NCBI RefSeq assembly: GCF_022829295.1
Contig: NZ_JAKSYH010000153.1
Location: 1 to 64,000, forward strand
Source of the DNA: Methylobacterium sp. J-088
GTDB lineage: Bacteria > Pseudomonadota > Alphaproteobacteria > Rhizobiales > Beijerinckiaceae
Direction: 5' to 3'
DNA length: 64,000 bases
Positions within the stretch are counted from its first letter, which is position 1. Each line of letters begins with the position of its first letter. The position numbers and the translations under genes were made by a program. The notes beneath the pieces were generated by a model that ran no database searches, had not been told where the DNA came from, and saw only the letters and a list, made by a program, of their open reading frames with translations. Positions 32,736-41,261 of the stretch are shown piece after piece.

Positions 32736-34082
32736 ATGCCGTCCACGCAAGCCCCGCTCGGGGCGGATCTCGCCGCGAGCACCGTCCGCACGGTGACCCT
32801 GCGGCTGATGCCGCTCCTCGGGCTGCTCTACCTGATCGCCTATATCGACCGGCAGAACGTCTCCTACGCCAAGCTGGAGATGGTGGGCAGCCTCGGCTTG
32901 AGCGAAACCGCCTACGGGCTCGGCGCCTCCCTGTTCTTCCTCGGCTACTTCCTGTTCGAGGTGCCGGCCAACGTCTTCCTGGAACGGGTCGGCGCGCGGA
33001 TCTGGTTCGCGCGGATCATGATCACCTGGGGCCTCGTCACCGTGCTGCTGGGCTTCACCCAGAGCGCCACGATGTTCTACGTGCTGCGCTTCCTGCTCGG
33101 CGCCGCGGAGGCCGGCTTCTTCCCCGGCGTGCTGTTCGCCCTCACGCTGTGGTTCCCGCACGCCCACCGGGCGCGGATGATCGGCTGGTTCATGATCGCG
33201 AGCGCCATCGCCAACGCGGTCGGCGCGGCGGTCGGCGGGGCGCTGCTCGGCCTCGGCGGGGTCTGGGGTCTCGCGGGCTGGCAATGGGTGTTCCTGGCCA
33301 CCGGCCTGCCGGCGATCCTGATGGCCGTCGTGGTGCTGGCCGTCCTGCCGGATGGCCCCGAGACCGCGCCCTGGCTGTCGCAGACCCAGCGCGACTGGCT
33401 GGCTCGGACGCTCAAGGCCGAGAACGAGGCCGGCGGCCATGTCGACCACGGCAACCCGTTCGCGGCGCTCCTCGACAAGCGCGTGCTGATGCTGGCCGGC
33501 ATCTACATCTTCCTGCCGCTCGCCGCCTACGGCCTCGGCTACTGGCTGCCGACCGTGGTCAAGGGGTTCGGCGTCTCGAACCTGACCAACGGCCTGCTCA
33601 ACATCATCCCCTGGACGGCCACGGCTTTGGCCCTGTGGTGGGTGCCGCGCCACGCCGCCCGCACCAACGCGCAGGGCAACGCGCTGACCTGGCACGTGGT
33701 CGGGCCGGCTCTGGTCGGGGCGGCGGGGCTGGCGCTCTCCGTCGTCCTGCCGGGCAACGCCGTGAAGTTCGCCTGCCTGTGCGTGGCGGCGGCCGGGACC
33801 TTCTCGGCGCAGCCGGTCTTCTGGTCGATGCCCGGGACCTTCCTGCGCGGCGCCACGGCGGCGGCCGGGATCGCGGCGATCAACTCGGTGGGCAATCTCG
33901 GCGGCCTCGTCGCGCAGAACGTGGTGCCGTTCATCCGCGATCAGACCCAGAGCAACCTCGTGCCGATGCTGTTCCTGTCGGTCTGCCTCGCGGTGGGGGC
34001 AGGCCTGATGTTCGTGGTGCTCTCGGCCCTGCGCCGGGACGCCGAACGGCGGGTTGCGGCAACGACAACGCGGGCCGCCTGA
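32736..34082 (+). CDS. MFS transporter, anion:cation symporter (ACS) family
   Basis: The ATG at 32736 follows GGAGGA (448 residues). It is a twelve-helix inner-membrane carrier with the ACS/tartrate-phthalate signature: YLIAYIDRQNVSYAKLEM in helix 1, YFLFEVPANVFLERVGAR after helix 2, and FLLGAAEAGFFPGVLFAL in helix 4. Substrates of this family are organic anions such as tartrate, phthalate or hexuronates; the substrate here is not evident. It has its own ribosome site and is 79 bases after cobQ, so a link to cobalamin is not implied. Confidence 0.88.
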   Translation: MPSTQAPLGADLAASTVRTVTLRLMPLLGLLYLIAYIDRQNVSYAKLEMVGSLGLSETAYGLGASLFFLGYFLFEVPANVFLERVGARIWFARIMITWGLVTVLLGFTQSATMFYVLRFLLGAAEAGFFPGVLFALTLWFPHAHRARMIGWFMIASAIANAVGAAVGGALLGLGGVWGLAGWQWVFLATGLPAILMAVVVLAVLPDGPETAPWLSQTQRDWLARTLKAENEAGGHVDHGNPFAALLDKRVLMLAGIYIFLPLAAYGLGYWLPTVVKGFGVSNLTNGLLNIIPWTATALALWWVPRHAARTNAQGNALTWHVVGPALVGAAGLALSVVLPGNAVKFACLCVAAAGTFSAQPVFWSMPGTFLRGATAAAGIAAINSVGNLGGLVAQNVVPFIRDQTQSNLVPMLFLSVCLAVGAGLMFVVLSALRRDAERRVAATTTRAA

Positions 34083-34183
34083 ACACGGCACGGTTTCGTG
34101 CGTTATCGTTCATCGTGCCGGACTGACTGGCGCGATGATGCAAACCCGCTCGGCTGCGGGCCATCGTCGAGGAGGGCACCGCA

Positions 34184-34360
34184 ATGAGTCAGGGTTTTCC
34201 ACTCATGATCCTCGCCTTCGGGACGCTCGGCGGGATCTGGTTCCTGGCCGCCGCGGCCCGGAAACAGGTCGCCGACGCCAAGGGCAGCCCGGAACGCTCC
34301 AACGTAATCCATCACCACGGCGGAGAGCCGCGGCCGAACATGCCGGGCACCGAGCACTGA
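34184..34360 (+). CDS. Small single-pass membrane protein (58 residues)
   Basis: The ATG follows GAGGAGGG by about seven bases. Residues 6-24 (PLMILAFGTLGGIWFLAAAA) form one membrane helix. A polar tail with HHH (VIHHHGGEPRPNMPGTEH) follows. The ribosome site, the clear helix and the placement between transporter and repeat support a real gene. No family is recognised. Confidence 0.55.
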   Translation: MSQGFPLMILAFGTLGGIWFLAAAARKQVADAKGSPERSNVIHHHGGEPRPNMPGTEH

Positions 34361-34371
34361 GCGCCTGAATT

Positions 34372-34475
34372 CCGGGTTTCCAAAGGGCTGAGGCCCTTTG
34401 GCGTGGTGTCGGGTCGGGGCCCCGACCAGGGCTCCACCCTGGACCCGCGAAAGGTCTCGATCTTTCGAAACCAGG
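34372..34475. repeat. GC-rich palindromic intergenic repeat, family 2
   Basis: Nested palindromes are present: CCAAAGGGCTGAGGCCCTTTGG, in which a CCAAAGGGC arm pairs with GCCCTTTGG, then GGGGCCCCGACC and CAGGGCTCCACCCTGG, and finally TCGATCTTTCGAAACCAGGA. A related arrangement occurs at 49177-49332. It lies between the 3' ends of convergent genes and could act as a bidirectional terminator. Confidence 0.65.
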
Positions 34476-34487
34476 ACGTGACTTCGC

Positions 34488-35402
34488 TCAGCCGGCGGTG
34501 ATCCGCCGGCAATGGGCGAGGGCGGCGCCGATCAGGTTGTCGCTGGCCTCGGGCGTGCGGAACGCGGAATGCGCCGAGAGCGTGACGTTCGGCACGCTGG
34601 CCAGCGGGTGATCCGCCGGCAGGGGCTCGACCGTGAACACGTCGAGCCCGGCCTGCGCGATGTGGCCGGTCCGCAGCGCCTCGACCAGGGCGGGCTCGTC
34701 GATGAGCGCCCCCCGGGCGGTGTTGATCACGATGGCGCCGGGCTTCATCGCGGCGATGCGGTCGGCCGAAAGGAAGCCCTGGGTCTCGTCGGTCAGCAAC
34801 AGGTGGAGCGAGACCACGTCGCTCTCGGCGAGCAGCCGCTCCAGGGGCACGAAGGCGACATCGGGATGGGTCCGGGCCGTGCGGTTCCAGGCGAGCACCC
34901 GCATGCCGACGCCCTGGCAGAGCCGCGCCATCTCGGCCGCGATCCCGCCGAAGCCGACGAGGCCCACACGCTTGCCGGTGAGTTGCATCCCCTCGGTGCG
35001 CAGCCAGGAGCCGGCGCGCATCGCCCGGTCCATCTGGGCAATGCCGCGGGTCGCCGCCCACATCAGCGCGAAGGCGCATTCGGCGACCGCCGTGTCGCCG
35101 TAGCCCTTGATCGTGTGGACCGTGACGCCGAGCTCCGCCCGAAGCGCCTCCGGGTCCATGTAGCTGCGCGCGCCGGTACCGAGGAACACCACGTGCTTCA
35201 GCCCGGTGCAGGCGCGGGCCACATCGAGGGGGAGGGCGGTGTGGTCGATCACCGCGATCGCGGCCCCGGCCAGGATGCCGGGCAGGTCCTGCGGGGCGAT
35301 GGCGGGCTCCGCGTGGATCACGAAGGGCGGATCGTCCGGCTGCAGCAGCCGCCGCGCCACCGCCGCCAGCGTCGCGTTGGCATCCACGAACACCACGCGC
35401 AT
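34488..35402 (-). CDS. D-isomer-specific 2-hydroxyacid dehydrogenase
   Basis: The ATG at 35402 follows GGGAG (304 residues). This NAD(P)-dependent soluble enzyme interconverts 2-oxo acids and D-2-hydroxyacids. The Rossmann motif is VGLVGFGGIAAEMARL (about 140-155). The catalytic Arg is in INTARGALIDEPALVEAL, followed by LDVFTVEPLPADHPL (Glu) and LSAHSAFRTPEA (His). The substrate (phosphoglycerate, glyoxylate, hydroxypyruvate or other) cannot be told. It is shorter than SerA and lacks ACT domains. Confidence 0.88.
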   Translation of the reverse strand: MRVVFVDANATLAAVARRLLQPDDPPFVIHAEPAIAPQDLPGILAGAAIAVIDHTALPLDVARACTGLKHVVFLGTGARSYMDPEALRAELGVTVHTIKGYGDTAVAECAFALMWAATRGIAQMDRAMRAGSWLRTEGMQLTGKRVGLVGFGGIAAEMARLCQGVGMRVLAWNRTARTHPDVAFVPLERLLAESDVVSLHLLLTDETQGFLSADRIAAMKPGAIVINTARGALIDEPALVEALRTGHIAQAGLDVFTVEPLPADHPLASVPNVTLSAHSAFRTPEASDNLIGAALAHCRRITAG

Positions 35403-35524
35403 CGGCTTCTCCCTGTCCCGCCCGGTCACGATGCGTCGGACGCGCGGAGCGTGCCAAGCCTCAGAATTCGAGCCCCGGAATCAATGCAGGCCTCCACGGG
35501 CGGCGGGCGCGGCAGACGAGGACG

Positions 35525-35553
35525 AAAAAAGCCGGCCCTTGCGGACCGGCCTT
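35525..35553 (-). terminator. Rho-independent terminator of the gene at 35577-35900
   Basis: On the minus strand, AGGCCGGTCCGCAAGGGCCGGCT forms a GC-rich stem-loop followed by TTTTTTC. It starts 24 bases after the stop of the small membrane protein gene, in the correct orientation to end its transcript. Confidence 0.75.
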
Positions 35554-35576
35554 GGTTTTCGTCCCGTCGGAACGGA

Positions 35577-35900
35577 TCAGCGCTGCAGCGACGCCGTCTG
35601 CGGGGCGATGGTCGGCGGGGTCGCCTGCGCCACCGTCACGGCGCTGCGGGGCGCCGTCGGCATCCAGCCGGTGGCGCACTGCATCACGAGGGCGAGGCCC
35701 AGGGCGACGCACAGACCGTTGGCGGCCACCCAGAACGGGCGTGCAGCCCGTCGTACGGCGGCCTGAAGCTCCTCGGCCGTCCTGCTCGCCGACTCGGCGG
35801 CGCGATCGGAAATCGGCAGCAGCCACGGCTCCGTCGGCAGGGCATAGAGACCGGCCATCTCGTTGGAGCCCGGCAGGTTCTGGAACAGTCCGTTCGACAT
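35577..35900 (-). CDS. Small single-pass membrane protein
   Basis: The ATG at 35900 follows GGAGG by six bases (107 residues). Residues 1-60 are soluble (YALPTEPWLLPISDRAAESASRTAEEL), one helix follows (VAANGLCVALGLALVMQC), then a Thr/Ala/Pro-rich tail that would be periplasmic. A terminator follows directly. No family is recognised. Confidence 0.65.
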   Translation of the reverse strand: MSNGLFQNLPGSNEMAGLYALPTEPWLLPISDRAAESASRTAEELQAAVRRAARPFWVAANGLCVALGLALVMQCATGWMPTAPRSAVTVAQATPPTIAPQTASLQR

Positions 35901-36174
35901 GTTCATCCTCCAGATTCGTCCGTGATGTCCCGGCTTACCGGGCCATTCGTTCATCTACAGTTAAGGGAGGATTGTGGCTGATGCAAGATCACGGCTCTTG
36001 TCCGGGGTCCGCCGGACGCCACGGCGGGTCCGGCCACGCTTTCCGAGCGGTCAGTTAAGCCTCTGATCCGAAACGATCTTCCGGACCAGCTGTGACATTC
36101 CCGCTTCAAAGTGCGGATCCGCACCTCCGGCACCGGGCCGTTCCCGACCGCCAGCTGTTCCTAAACGGATTCGT
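35901..36174. other. Intergenic region between small gene and recG
   Basis: The 274 bases hold no convincing gene. The segment next to 35900 should contain the promoter of the small membrane protein, whose gene points away from recG's 3' end. Confidence 0.45.
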
Positions 36175-38391
36175 TCAGCCAGCGCCGATCAGCCGGATCG
36201 CCGCCTCCCGCTCGAACAGGTAAAGCAGCACCCGCAACGCCTGCCCCCGGGGGCTCTTGAGGCCGGGGTCGCGCTCGACGATCATTCGGGCATCGTCCCG
36301 GGCGGCCTCCAGCAGGGCGCCGTCGCTCTCCATCCGGGCGAGCCGGAACGCCGCGAGCCCGGATTGCCGGGTGCCCAGCACCTCGCCCTCGCCGCGCAGC
36401 CTCAGGTCGGCCTCGGCGATGCGGAACCCATCCTCGCTCGCCCGCATCATCTCCAGCCGCGCCCGCGAGACCTGCCCGAGGGGGCCCCGGTAGAGCAGCA
36501 GGCAGGACGAGGCCCGGGAGCCGCGCCCGACCCGGCCGCGGAGCTGGTGCAGCTGCGCCAGCCCGAACCGCTCCGCGTGCTCGATCACCATGATGGTCGC
36601 CTCGGGCACGTCGACCCCCACCTCCACCACCGTGGTCGAGACGAGGAGCTTGGTCTCCCCGGCCGCGAACCGCGCCATGGCGGAATCCTTCTCGGGCCCC
36701 GGCATCTTGCCGTGGATCAGCCCGACCGTGTCGCCGAAATGCTGCTTCAGGTCGTCGAAGCGTTCGGCGGCCGCCGCGAGGTCGATGAACTCGGATTCCT
36801 CCACCAGGGGGCAGATCCAGTAGACCCGCTCGCCCCCGGCGATCGCCCGGGCGAGGCCGGCCACCACCTCGTCGATCCGCTCGGTCGACAGCGTGATCGT
36901 GCGGATCGGCTGCCGGCCCGCGGGCTTCTCGTCGAGGATCGAAACGTCCATGTCGCCGAAGAAGGTCAGCGCCAGGGTGCGGGGGATCGGGGTCGCGGTC
37001 ATGACCAGGAAGTCGACCGCTTCGCCCTTGGCCCCGAGCGCCAGCCGCTGATGCACGCCGAACCGATGCTGCTCGTCGACAACCGCGAGGCCGAGATCGC
37101 GAAACGTCACGGCCTCCTGGAACAGGGCATGGGTGCCGACCAGGATGTCGATCTCACCGGCCGCGAGGTCGGCCAGGGTGGACTTGCGCTCCGAGGCCCG
37201 GTCCCGGCCGGTCATCAGGCGCAGGCGCAGACCGCCGGCCAGCGGCTTCAGCCGCTCGAAATGCTGCCGGGCCAGGATCTCGGTCGGCGCCATCAGCGCC
37301 GCCTGACGCCCGACCTCGACCGCCGACGCCATGGCGAGCAAAGCCACCGCGGTCTTGCCCGAGCCGACATCGCCCTGGAGCAGGCGCAGCATCCGCCGGG
37401 GCTCCACGAGGTCGGCGCGGATCTCGGCCACCGCCCGGCCTTGCGCGCCGGTCAGCGCGAAGGGGAGGGCGGCCTCGATACGTCCGCTCAACGTCCCGTC
37501 GCCGGCGTTGACCCGGCCGGCCTTGCGCCGCTGGCGGGCACGCAGCAGGGCCAGCGCCAGTTGCGAGGCGAGGAGTTCGTCGTAGGCGAGCCGCTTCCGG
37601 GACGGCGTCGCGGGCGGCGGCTGGAGCGGGTCCTCGGCCTTCGGGGGCGCCTCCTCGGGGCGGTGCTCCAGGCGGAGCGCGTCCGCGAAGGCGGGCAGGC
37701 GGTTCTTCTCCAGCCAGGCCGCATCCTGCCACTCCGGCAGGGTGGGCAGCCGGTCGAGGGCTGAAACGGCGAGCTTGTTGATCGCCCGGGAGGTCAGCCC
37801 CTCGGTGGCGCCGTAGACCGGCTCGACGGCGGGCAGTTCGGCCAAGCCCGCCTCGTCCACGATCCGCGACGGGTGGACCATCTGGCGGGTGCCGTCCCAG
37901 AGATCGATCCGGCCGGTGATGTAGCGGTGCGCCCCGAGCGGCAGCATCTTCTCCACCCGGGGGCGGGGCATGCCGAAGAACACGAGCGTGATGTCGTGGC
38001 CGGAGGCATCCTCCACCACAACCCGGTGCGGGCGCTTGCCCGATCCGATCTGGGCCGGGCGATGCTCCACCACGGTGACGCCGATCGTCACCGGCTCACC
38101 GGTCGGCGCCTCGCCGACCGAGCCCATGAGCTTCCGCGCCACGCCGCCCTGGGGCAGGTGGAACAGGAGATCCACCACCCGGGCCTCGCGCTCCGGGGTG
38201 CCGAGCAGCTTCTCGATGAGCGGCGCCATCTTGGGACCGATCCCCGGCAGGGCGCGGGCCGGGGCGAACAGCGGATCGAGGATGCTCGGACGAAGCGTGG
38301 GGGCTTCGGCGCGCGCGGCCGCCTCCTCCGCCGCCGCCGTGGCGTCGGGGTCTGTCACGGCCGAATCCTGAGTCGCGCGTGCATCTGTCAT
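36175..38391 (-). CDS. recG: ATP-dependent DNA helicase RecG
   Basis: This 738-residue helicase remodels stalled forks and Holliday junctions. The N-terminal wedge/OB region begins after a low-complexity Ala-rich extension of about 35 residues (RPSILDPLFAPARALPGIGPKM). Helicase motifs are LQGDVGSGKTAVALLA (I), VVDEQHRFGVHQR (II), TATPIPRTLALTFFGDMDVSIL (III), VSTTVVEVGVDVPEA (V) and HQLRGRVGRG (VI). The start at the ATG at 38391 is tentative, since homologues often begin nearer RPSILDPL. It stands divergent to the hydrolase gene, 86 bases apart. Confidence 0.95.
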   Translation of the reverse strand: MTDARATQDSAVTDPDATAAAEEAAARAEAPTLRPSILDPLFAPARALPGIGPKMAPLIEKLLGTPEREARVVDLLFHLPQGGVARKLMGSVGEAPTGEPVTIGVTVVEHRPAQIGSGKRPHRVVVEDASGHDITLVFFGMPRPRVEKMLPLGAHRYITGRIDLWDGTRQMVHPSRIVDEAGLAELPAVEPVYGATEGLTSRAINKLAVSALDRLPTLPEWQDAAWLEKNRLPAFADALRLEHRPEEAPPKAEDPLQPPPATPSRKRLAYDELLASQLALALLRARQRRKAGRVNAGDGTLSGRIEAALPFALTGAQGRAVAEIRADLVEPRRMLRLLQGDVGSGKTAVALLAMASAVEVGRQAALMAPTEILARQHFERLKPLAGGLRLRLMTGRDRASERKSTLADLAAGEIDILVGTHALFQEAVTFRDLGLAVVDEQHRFGVHQRLALGAKGEAVDFLVMTATPIPRTLALTFFGDMDVSILDEKPAGRQPIRTITLSTERIDEVVAGLARAIAGGERVYWICPLVEESEFIDLAAAAERFDDLKQHFGDTVGLIHGKMPGPEKDSAMARFAAGETKLLVSTTVVEVGVDVPEATIMVIEHAERFGLAQLHQLRGRVGRGSRASSCLLLYRGPLGQVSRARLEMMRASEDGFRIAEADLRLRGEGEVLGTRQSGLAAFRLARMESDGALLEAARDDARMIVERDPGLKSPRGQALRVLLYLFEREAAIRLIGAG

Positions 38392-38477
38392 GGCGGTTCG
38401 GCGGACATGGTGCCGGAGGCGCCTTATCATCCGGTGCATCCCGGCGCGCCAGTGCGTCAGGATGGAGACCGACACCC

Positions 38478-39362
38478 ATGGCCAGCGACTTCCTGCCGGG
38501 CTTCGCGTCGCACCGGATCGAGACCGCCCCCGGCGTGACGATCAACGCGCGCTCGGCGGGCTCCGGGCCGCCGGTTCTGCTGCTGCATGGCCACCCGCAG
38601 ACCCTGTCGACGTGGCTCCACGTCGCCCCGCGCCTGGCCGAGACCCGCACCGTCGTCGCCATGGACCTGCGCGGCTACGGCGATTCGTCGAAACCCCCGG
38701 GCGGCGAGGGCCATGCCGCCTATTCCAAACGCGCCATGGCGGCCGACGCGGTCGCGGTGATGCGGGCGCTCGGCCACGACCGATTCGCGGTCGTCGGCCA
38801 CGACCGGGGCGGGCGCGTCGCCCATCGCCTCGCCCTGGATCATGCCGAAGCCGTGGAACGGATCGCCCTGTTCGACATCGCGCCGACCGCGACCATGTAC
38901 GCGCGCACCGACAAGGCTTTCGCCACCCGGTACTTCTGGTGGTTCTTCTTCATCCAGCCCCATCCCCTGCCGGAGACGCTGATCGGGGCCGATCCGGAAT
39001 ACTTTTTACGCCACCACATCGAGGGTCAGTCGAAGACCCCCGGCTCGACCCCGCCGGACCTCTTCGCCGAGTACCTGCGCTGCTACGCGGACCCCGCCTG
39101 CCGTCACGCGATCTGCGAGGATTACCGGGCGGCGGCCGGGATCGATCTGGAGCACGACGCCGCCGATGCCGACGCGCGCGTCACGGCGCCGCTCCTGGCG
39201 CTCTGGGGGGCGAAGGGCGTCGTCGGCCAGACCTACGACGTGCTGGAGACATGGCGCGAGAAGGCCACCGACGTTTCGGGGCGCGCGCTCGAGTGCGGCC
39301 ACACCCTCCAGGAGGAGCGGCCGGAGGAGGTTCTTCGCGAAGTCTCGGCGTTCCTGGGGTGA
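38478..39362 (+). CDS. Alpha/beta hydrolase, fluoroacetate/haloacetate dehalogenase-like
   Basis: This 294-residue soluble hydrolase has LLLHGHPQTLSTW near the oxyanion hole and a nucleophile elbow GHDRGGRVAHR. The aspartate nucleophile and the two arginines that bind the carboxylate in fluoroacetate dehalogenases are therefore present. A second acid is in LFDIAPT and the catalytic histidine in CGHTLQEERPEE. That combination distinguishes it from ordinary esterases (Ser) and epoxide hydrolases. The halide-binding residues in the cap (RYFWWFFFIQPHPLPE) are only partly conventional, so dehalogenase activity is plausible but unproven. Confidence 0.82.
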   Translation: MASDFLPGFASHRIETAPGVTINARSAGSGPPVLLLHGHPQTLSTWLHVAPRLAETRTVVAMDLRGYGDSSKPPGGEGHAAYSKRAMAADAVAVMRALGHDRFAVVGHDRGGRVAHRLALDHAEAVERIALFDIAPTATMYARTDKAFATRYFWWFFFIQPHPLPETLIGADPEYFLRHHIEGQSKTPGSTPPDLFAEYLRCYADPACRHAICEDYRAAAGIDLEHDAADADARVTAPLLALWGAKGVVGQTYDVLETWREKATDVSGRALECGHTLQEERPEEVLREVSAFLG

Positions 39363-39493
39363 CCGGGCGGCTGCGGCGCCGTGGCCCGCCCGGGCCGAGG
39401 CATGGCGCCCTTGGCAGGATTGCGGGAAGGCGCAGATAGAAACCGCACACTGCGCCGTGGTGATCGGCGGGCCAGCAAACCGTACGGGGAATC

Positions 39494-40708
39494 ATGTCCG
39501 AAACGCGAGAGGGCCGATTCGACGTCGCCGTGGTCGGCGCCGGGGCCGCGGGCCTCGCGGCGGCGCTCGCCATCGCCCGGGAGGGGATCCCCACGGCGCT
39601 GGTCGGCCGACACGCCCCCGTGGCGGACGGACGGACCGTGGCGCTGCTCGACGGGTCGGTACGCTTCCTGGAGGCGCTCGGGGCCTGGGCTGCGGTGGCG
39701 CCGCAGGCGAGCCCACTCTGCACCCTGCAGATCATCGACGACACCGGCAGCCTGTTCCGGCCGCCGCCCGTGCGCTTCCAGGCCGCCGAGATCGGCCTCG
39801 ACGCCTTCGGGTGGAACGTCGAGAGCGCGCGGCTCGTCGAGAGCCTGCGCGCCTGCGCCCGAGCCCAGCCGAACCTGACCCTGGTCGAAGCGGATTGCGT
39901 CGACGCGGTGGCGGGTGAAACAGCCTCGCGCGTCACCCTGGCGGAGGGCGGGGCGGTCGAGGCCCGGCTGGTGGTGGCGGCCGACGGGGGGCGCTCGCCG
40001 CTGCGGGCCGCGAGCGGCATCCGCGTACGCGACTGGACCTACCCGCAGAGCGCCATCACCACGATCCTGCTGCATGAGCGCCCGCACCGGGACGTCTCCA
40101 CCGAGTTCCACACCCGCTCCGGCCCCTTCACCCTGGTGCCGCTGCCGGGCGGGCATCGCTCCAGCCTCGTCTGGGTGACCGGGGAGGGCGCGGCCCGGCG
40201 GCTCGCCGCGCTGGACGACGCGGCCCTGGGGCAGGCGGTGGAACGGCAGGCCCAGGCGATGCTCGGCGCCATGCGGATCGACGGCCCGCGCGGCCTCGTG
40301 CCGATGCGCGGTCTGGCGGTGGCGAGCCCGGTGGCGCGGCGGCTGGCGCTGATCGGGGAGGCGGCCCACGTCTTCCCGCCGATCGGCGCGCAGGGGCTGA
40401 ATCTCGGCCTGCGCGACGCCGCCACCTTGCGTGACGGGGTGCTCCGCGCCGCCCGGGACGGGCGAGATCCCGGGTCGCGCCCGGTGCTCGACGGCTACGC
40501 CAGCGCCCGGCGGGTCGACACGGCGGCGCGCACCGCCGCGGTGGACCTCCTCAACCGCAGCCTGCTCACCGACCTGCTGCCGGTCGATGCCCTGCGCGGC
40601 CTCGGCCTGCTGGTGATGGGCCAGCTCGGGCCCCTGCGGCGGCTGGTGATGCGGGAGGGCGTGCTGCCCCGGCTCGGCGCGCCGGAATTGATGCGCGGGG
40701 CGCGGTGA
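39494..40708 (+). CDS. UbiH/UbiF/VisC-family FAD-dependent hydroxylase
   Basis: This 404-residue flavoprotein monooxygenase has the FAD/NADH fingerprint VAVVGAGAAGLAAALAIA (residues 10-27), the DG motif LVVAADGGRSPLR (about 160-172), and the ribityl-binding IGEAAHVFPPIGAQGLNLGLRD (about 285-306), where GEAAH replaces the usual GDAAH. Family members hydroxylate the ubiquinone ring, likely at the membrane surface. Which ring position this one serves is not evident. It is a single gene, not linked to other ubi genes here. Confidence 0.87.
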   Translation: MSETREGRFDVAVVGAGAAGLAAALAIAREGIPTALVGRHAPVADGRTVALLDGSVRFLEALGAWAAVAPQASPLCTLQIIDDTGSLFRPPPVRFQAAEIGLDAFGWNVESARLVESLRACARAQPNLTLVEADCVDAVAGETASRVTLAEGGAVEARLVVAADGGRSPLRAASGIRVRDWTYPQSAITTILLHERPHRDVSTEFHTRSGPFTLVPLPGGHRSSLVWVTGEGAARRLAALDDAALGQAVERQAQAMLGAMRIDGPRGLVPMRGLAVASPVARRLALIGEAAHVFPPIGAQGLNLGLRDAATLRDGVLRAARDGRDPGSRPVLDGYASARRVDTAARTAAVDLLNRSLLTDLLPVDALRGLGLLVMGQLGPLRRLVMREGVLPRLGAPELMRGAR

Positions 40709-40745
40709 GAGGGCCTAGCCTCTGCGGGGTCAAGGTGAGAGCGGC

Positions 40746-41090
40746 TCAGAATTCAGGTTGCGCCGCCACATAGGCGCCGAGGCGAGTGGCGAGGTCGACC
40801 GGGCCGCCGGCCCGGGGCTCGGCCGAATCGCCAATCAGGATCACCGGGATGCCACGGTCGCGCAGCTGGCTGCGGAGCTTGGCGGCGCGGCGGGCATAGG
40901 CCGGATCCCGGCGCGTCGGCGCCTGGAGCAGAACCGCCGCCGGCCGCGCGATCACGGCCAAGACGTCGTCGGCCGCCTCCATGGAGGCGGTCACGCTTGC
41001 GTAGCCGAGACTGGCGAGCTCGCCCGAAAGGGAACGGTCGACGGCCCGGACGCCGTCATCGACCACGAGCACTTGTTGCAGCGCACCCAT
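40746..41090 (-). CDS. Degenerate response-regulator receiver-like protein
   Basis: The ATG at 41090 gives 114 residues with receiver-domain layout: QQVLVVDDGVRAVDRSLSGELASLGY, then AAVLLQAPTRRDPAYARRAAKL, then LRDRGIPVILIGDSAE. The first two acidic residues (VVDDG) are kept, but the phospho-acceptor position reads LLQAP with Gln instead of Asp. Phosphorylation at the usual site is therefore unlikely. It has no output domain. It may act as a pseudo-receiver or bind a partner. Confidence 0.65.
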   Translation of the reverse strand: MGALQQVLVVDDGVRAVDRSLSGELASLGYASVTASMEAADDVLAVIARPAAVLLQAPTRRDPAYARRAAKLRSQLRDRGIPVILIGDSAEPRAGGPVDLATRLGAYVAAQPEF

Positions 41091-41261
41091 GAGCTTAGGC
41101 GGTACTCCATCCGGCACAGCTTGAAAAGATAGCCGTGACCACAATCCTTTGCAGAACCCACGAAGGGTCCGTTCGGATCCGTCGGTCCGTGTGCAGATGC
41201 GAGATTAGTCGCGGCACCTGAGCGCCAGATGAACCGCCCCGACGCCGCCGTTCAGGACTTT

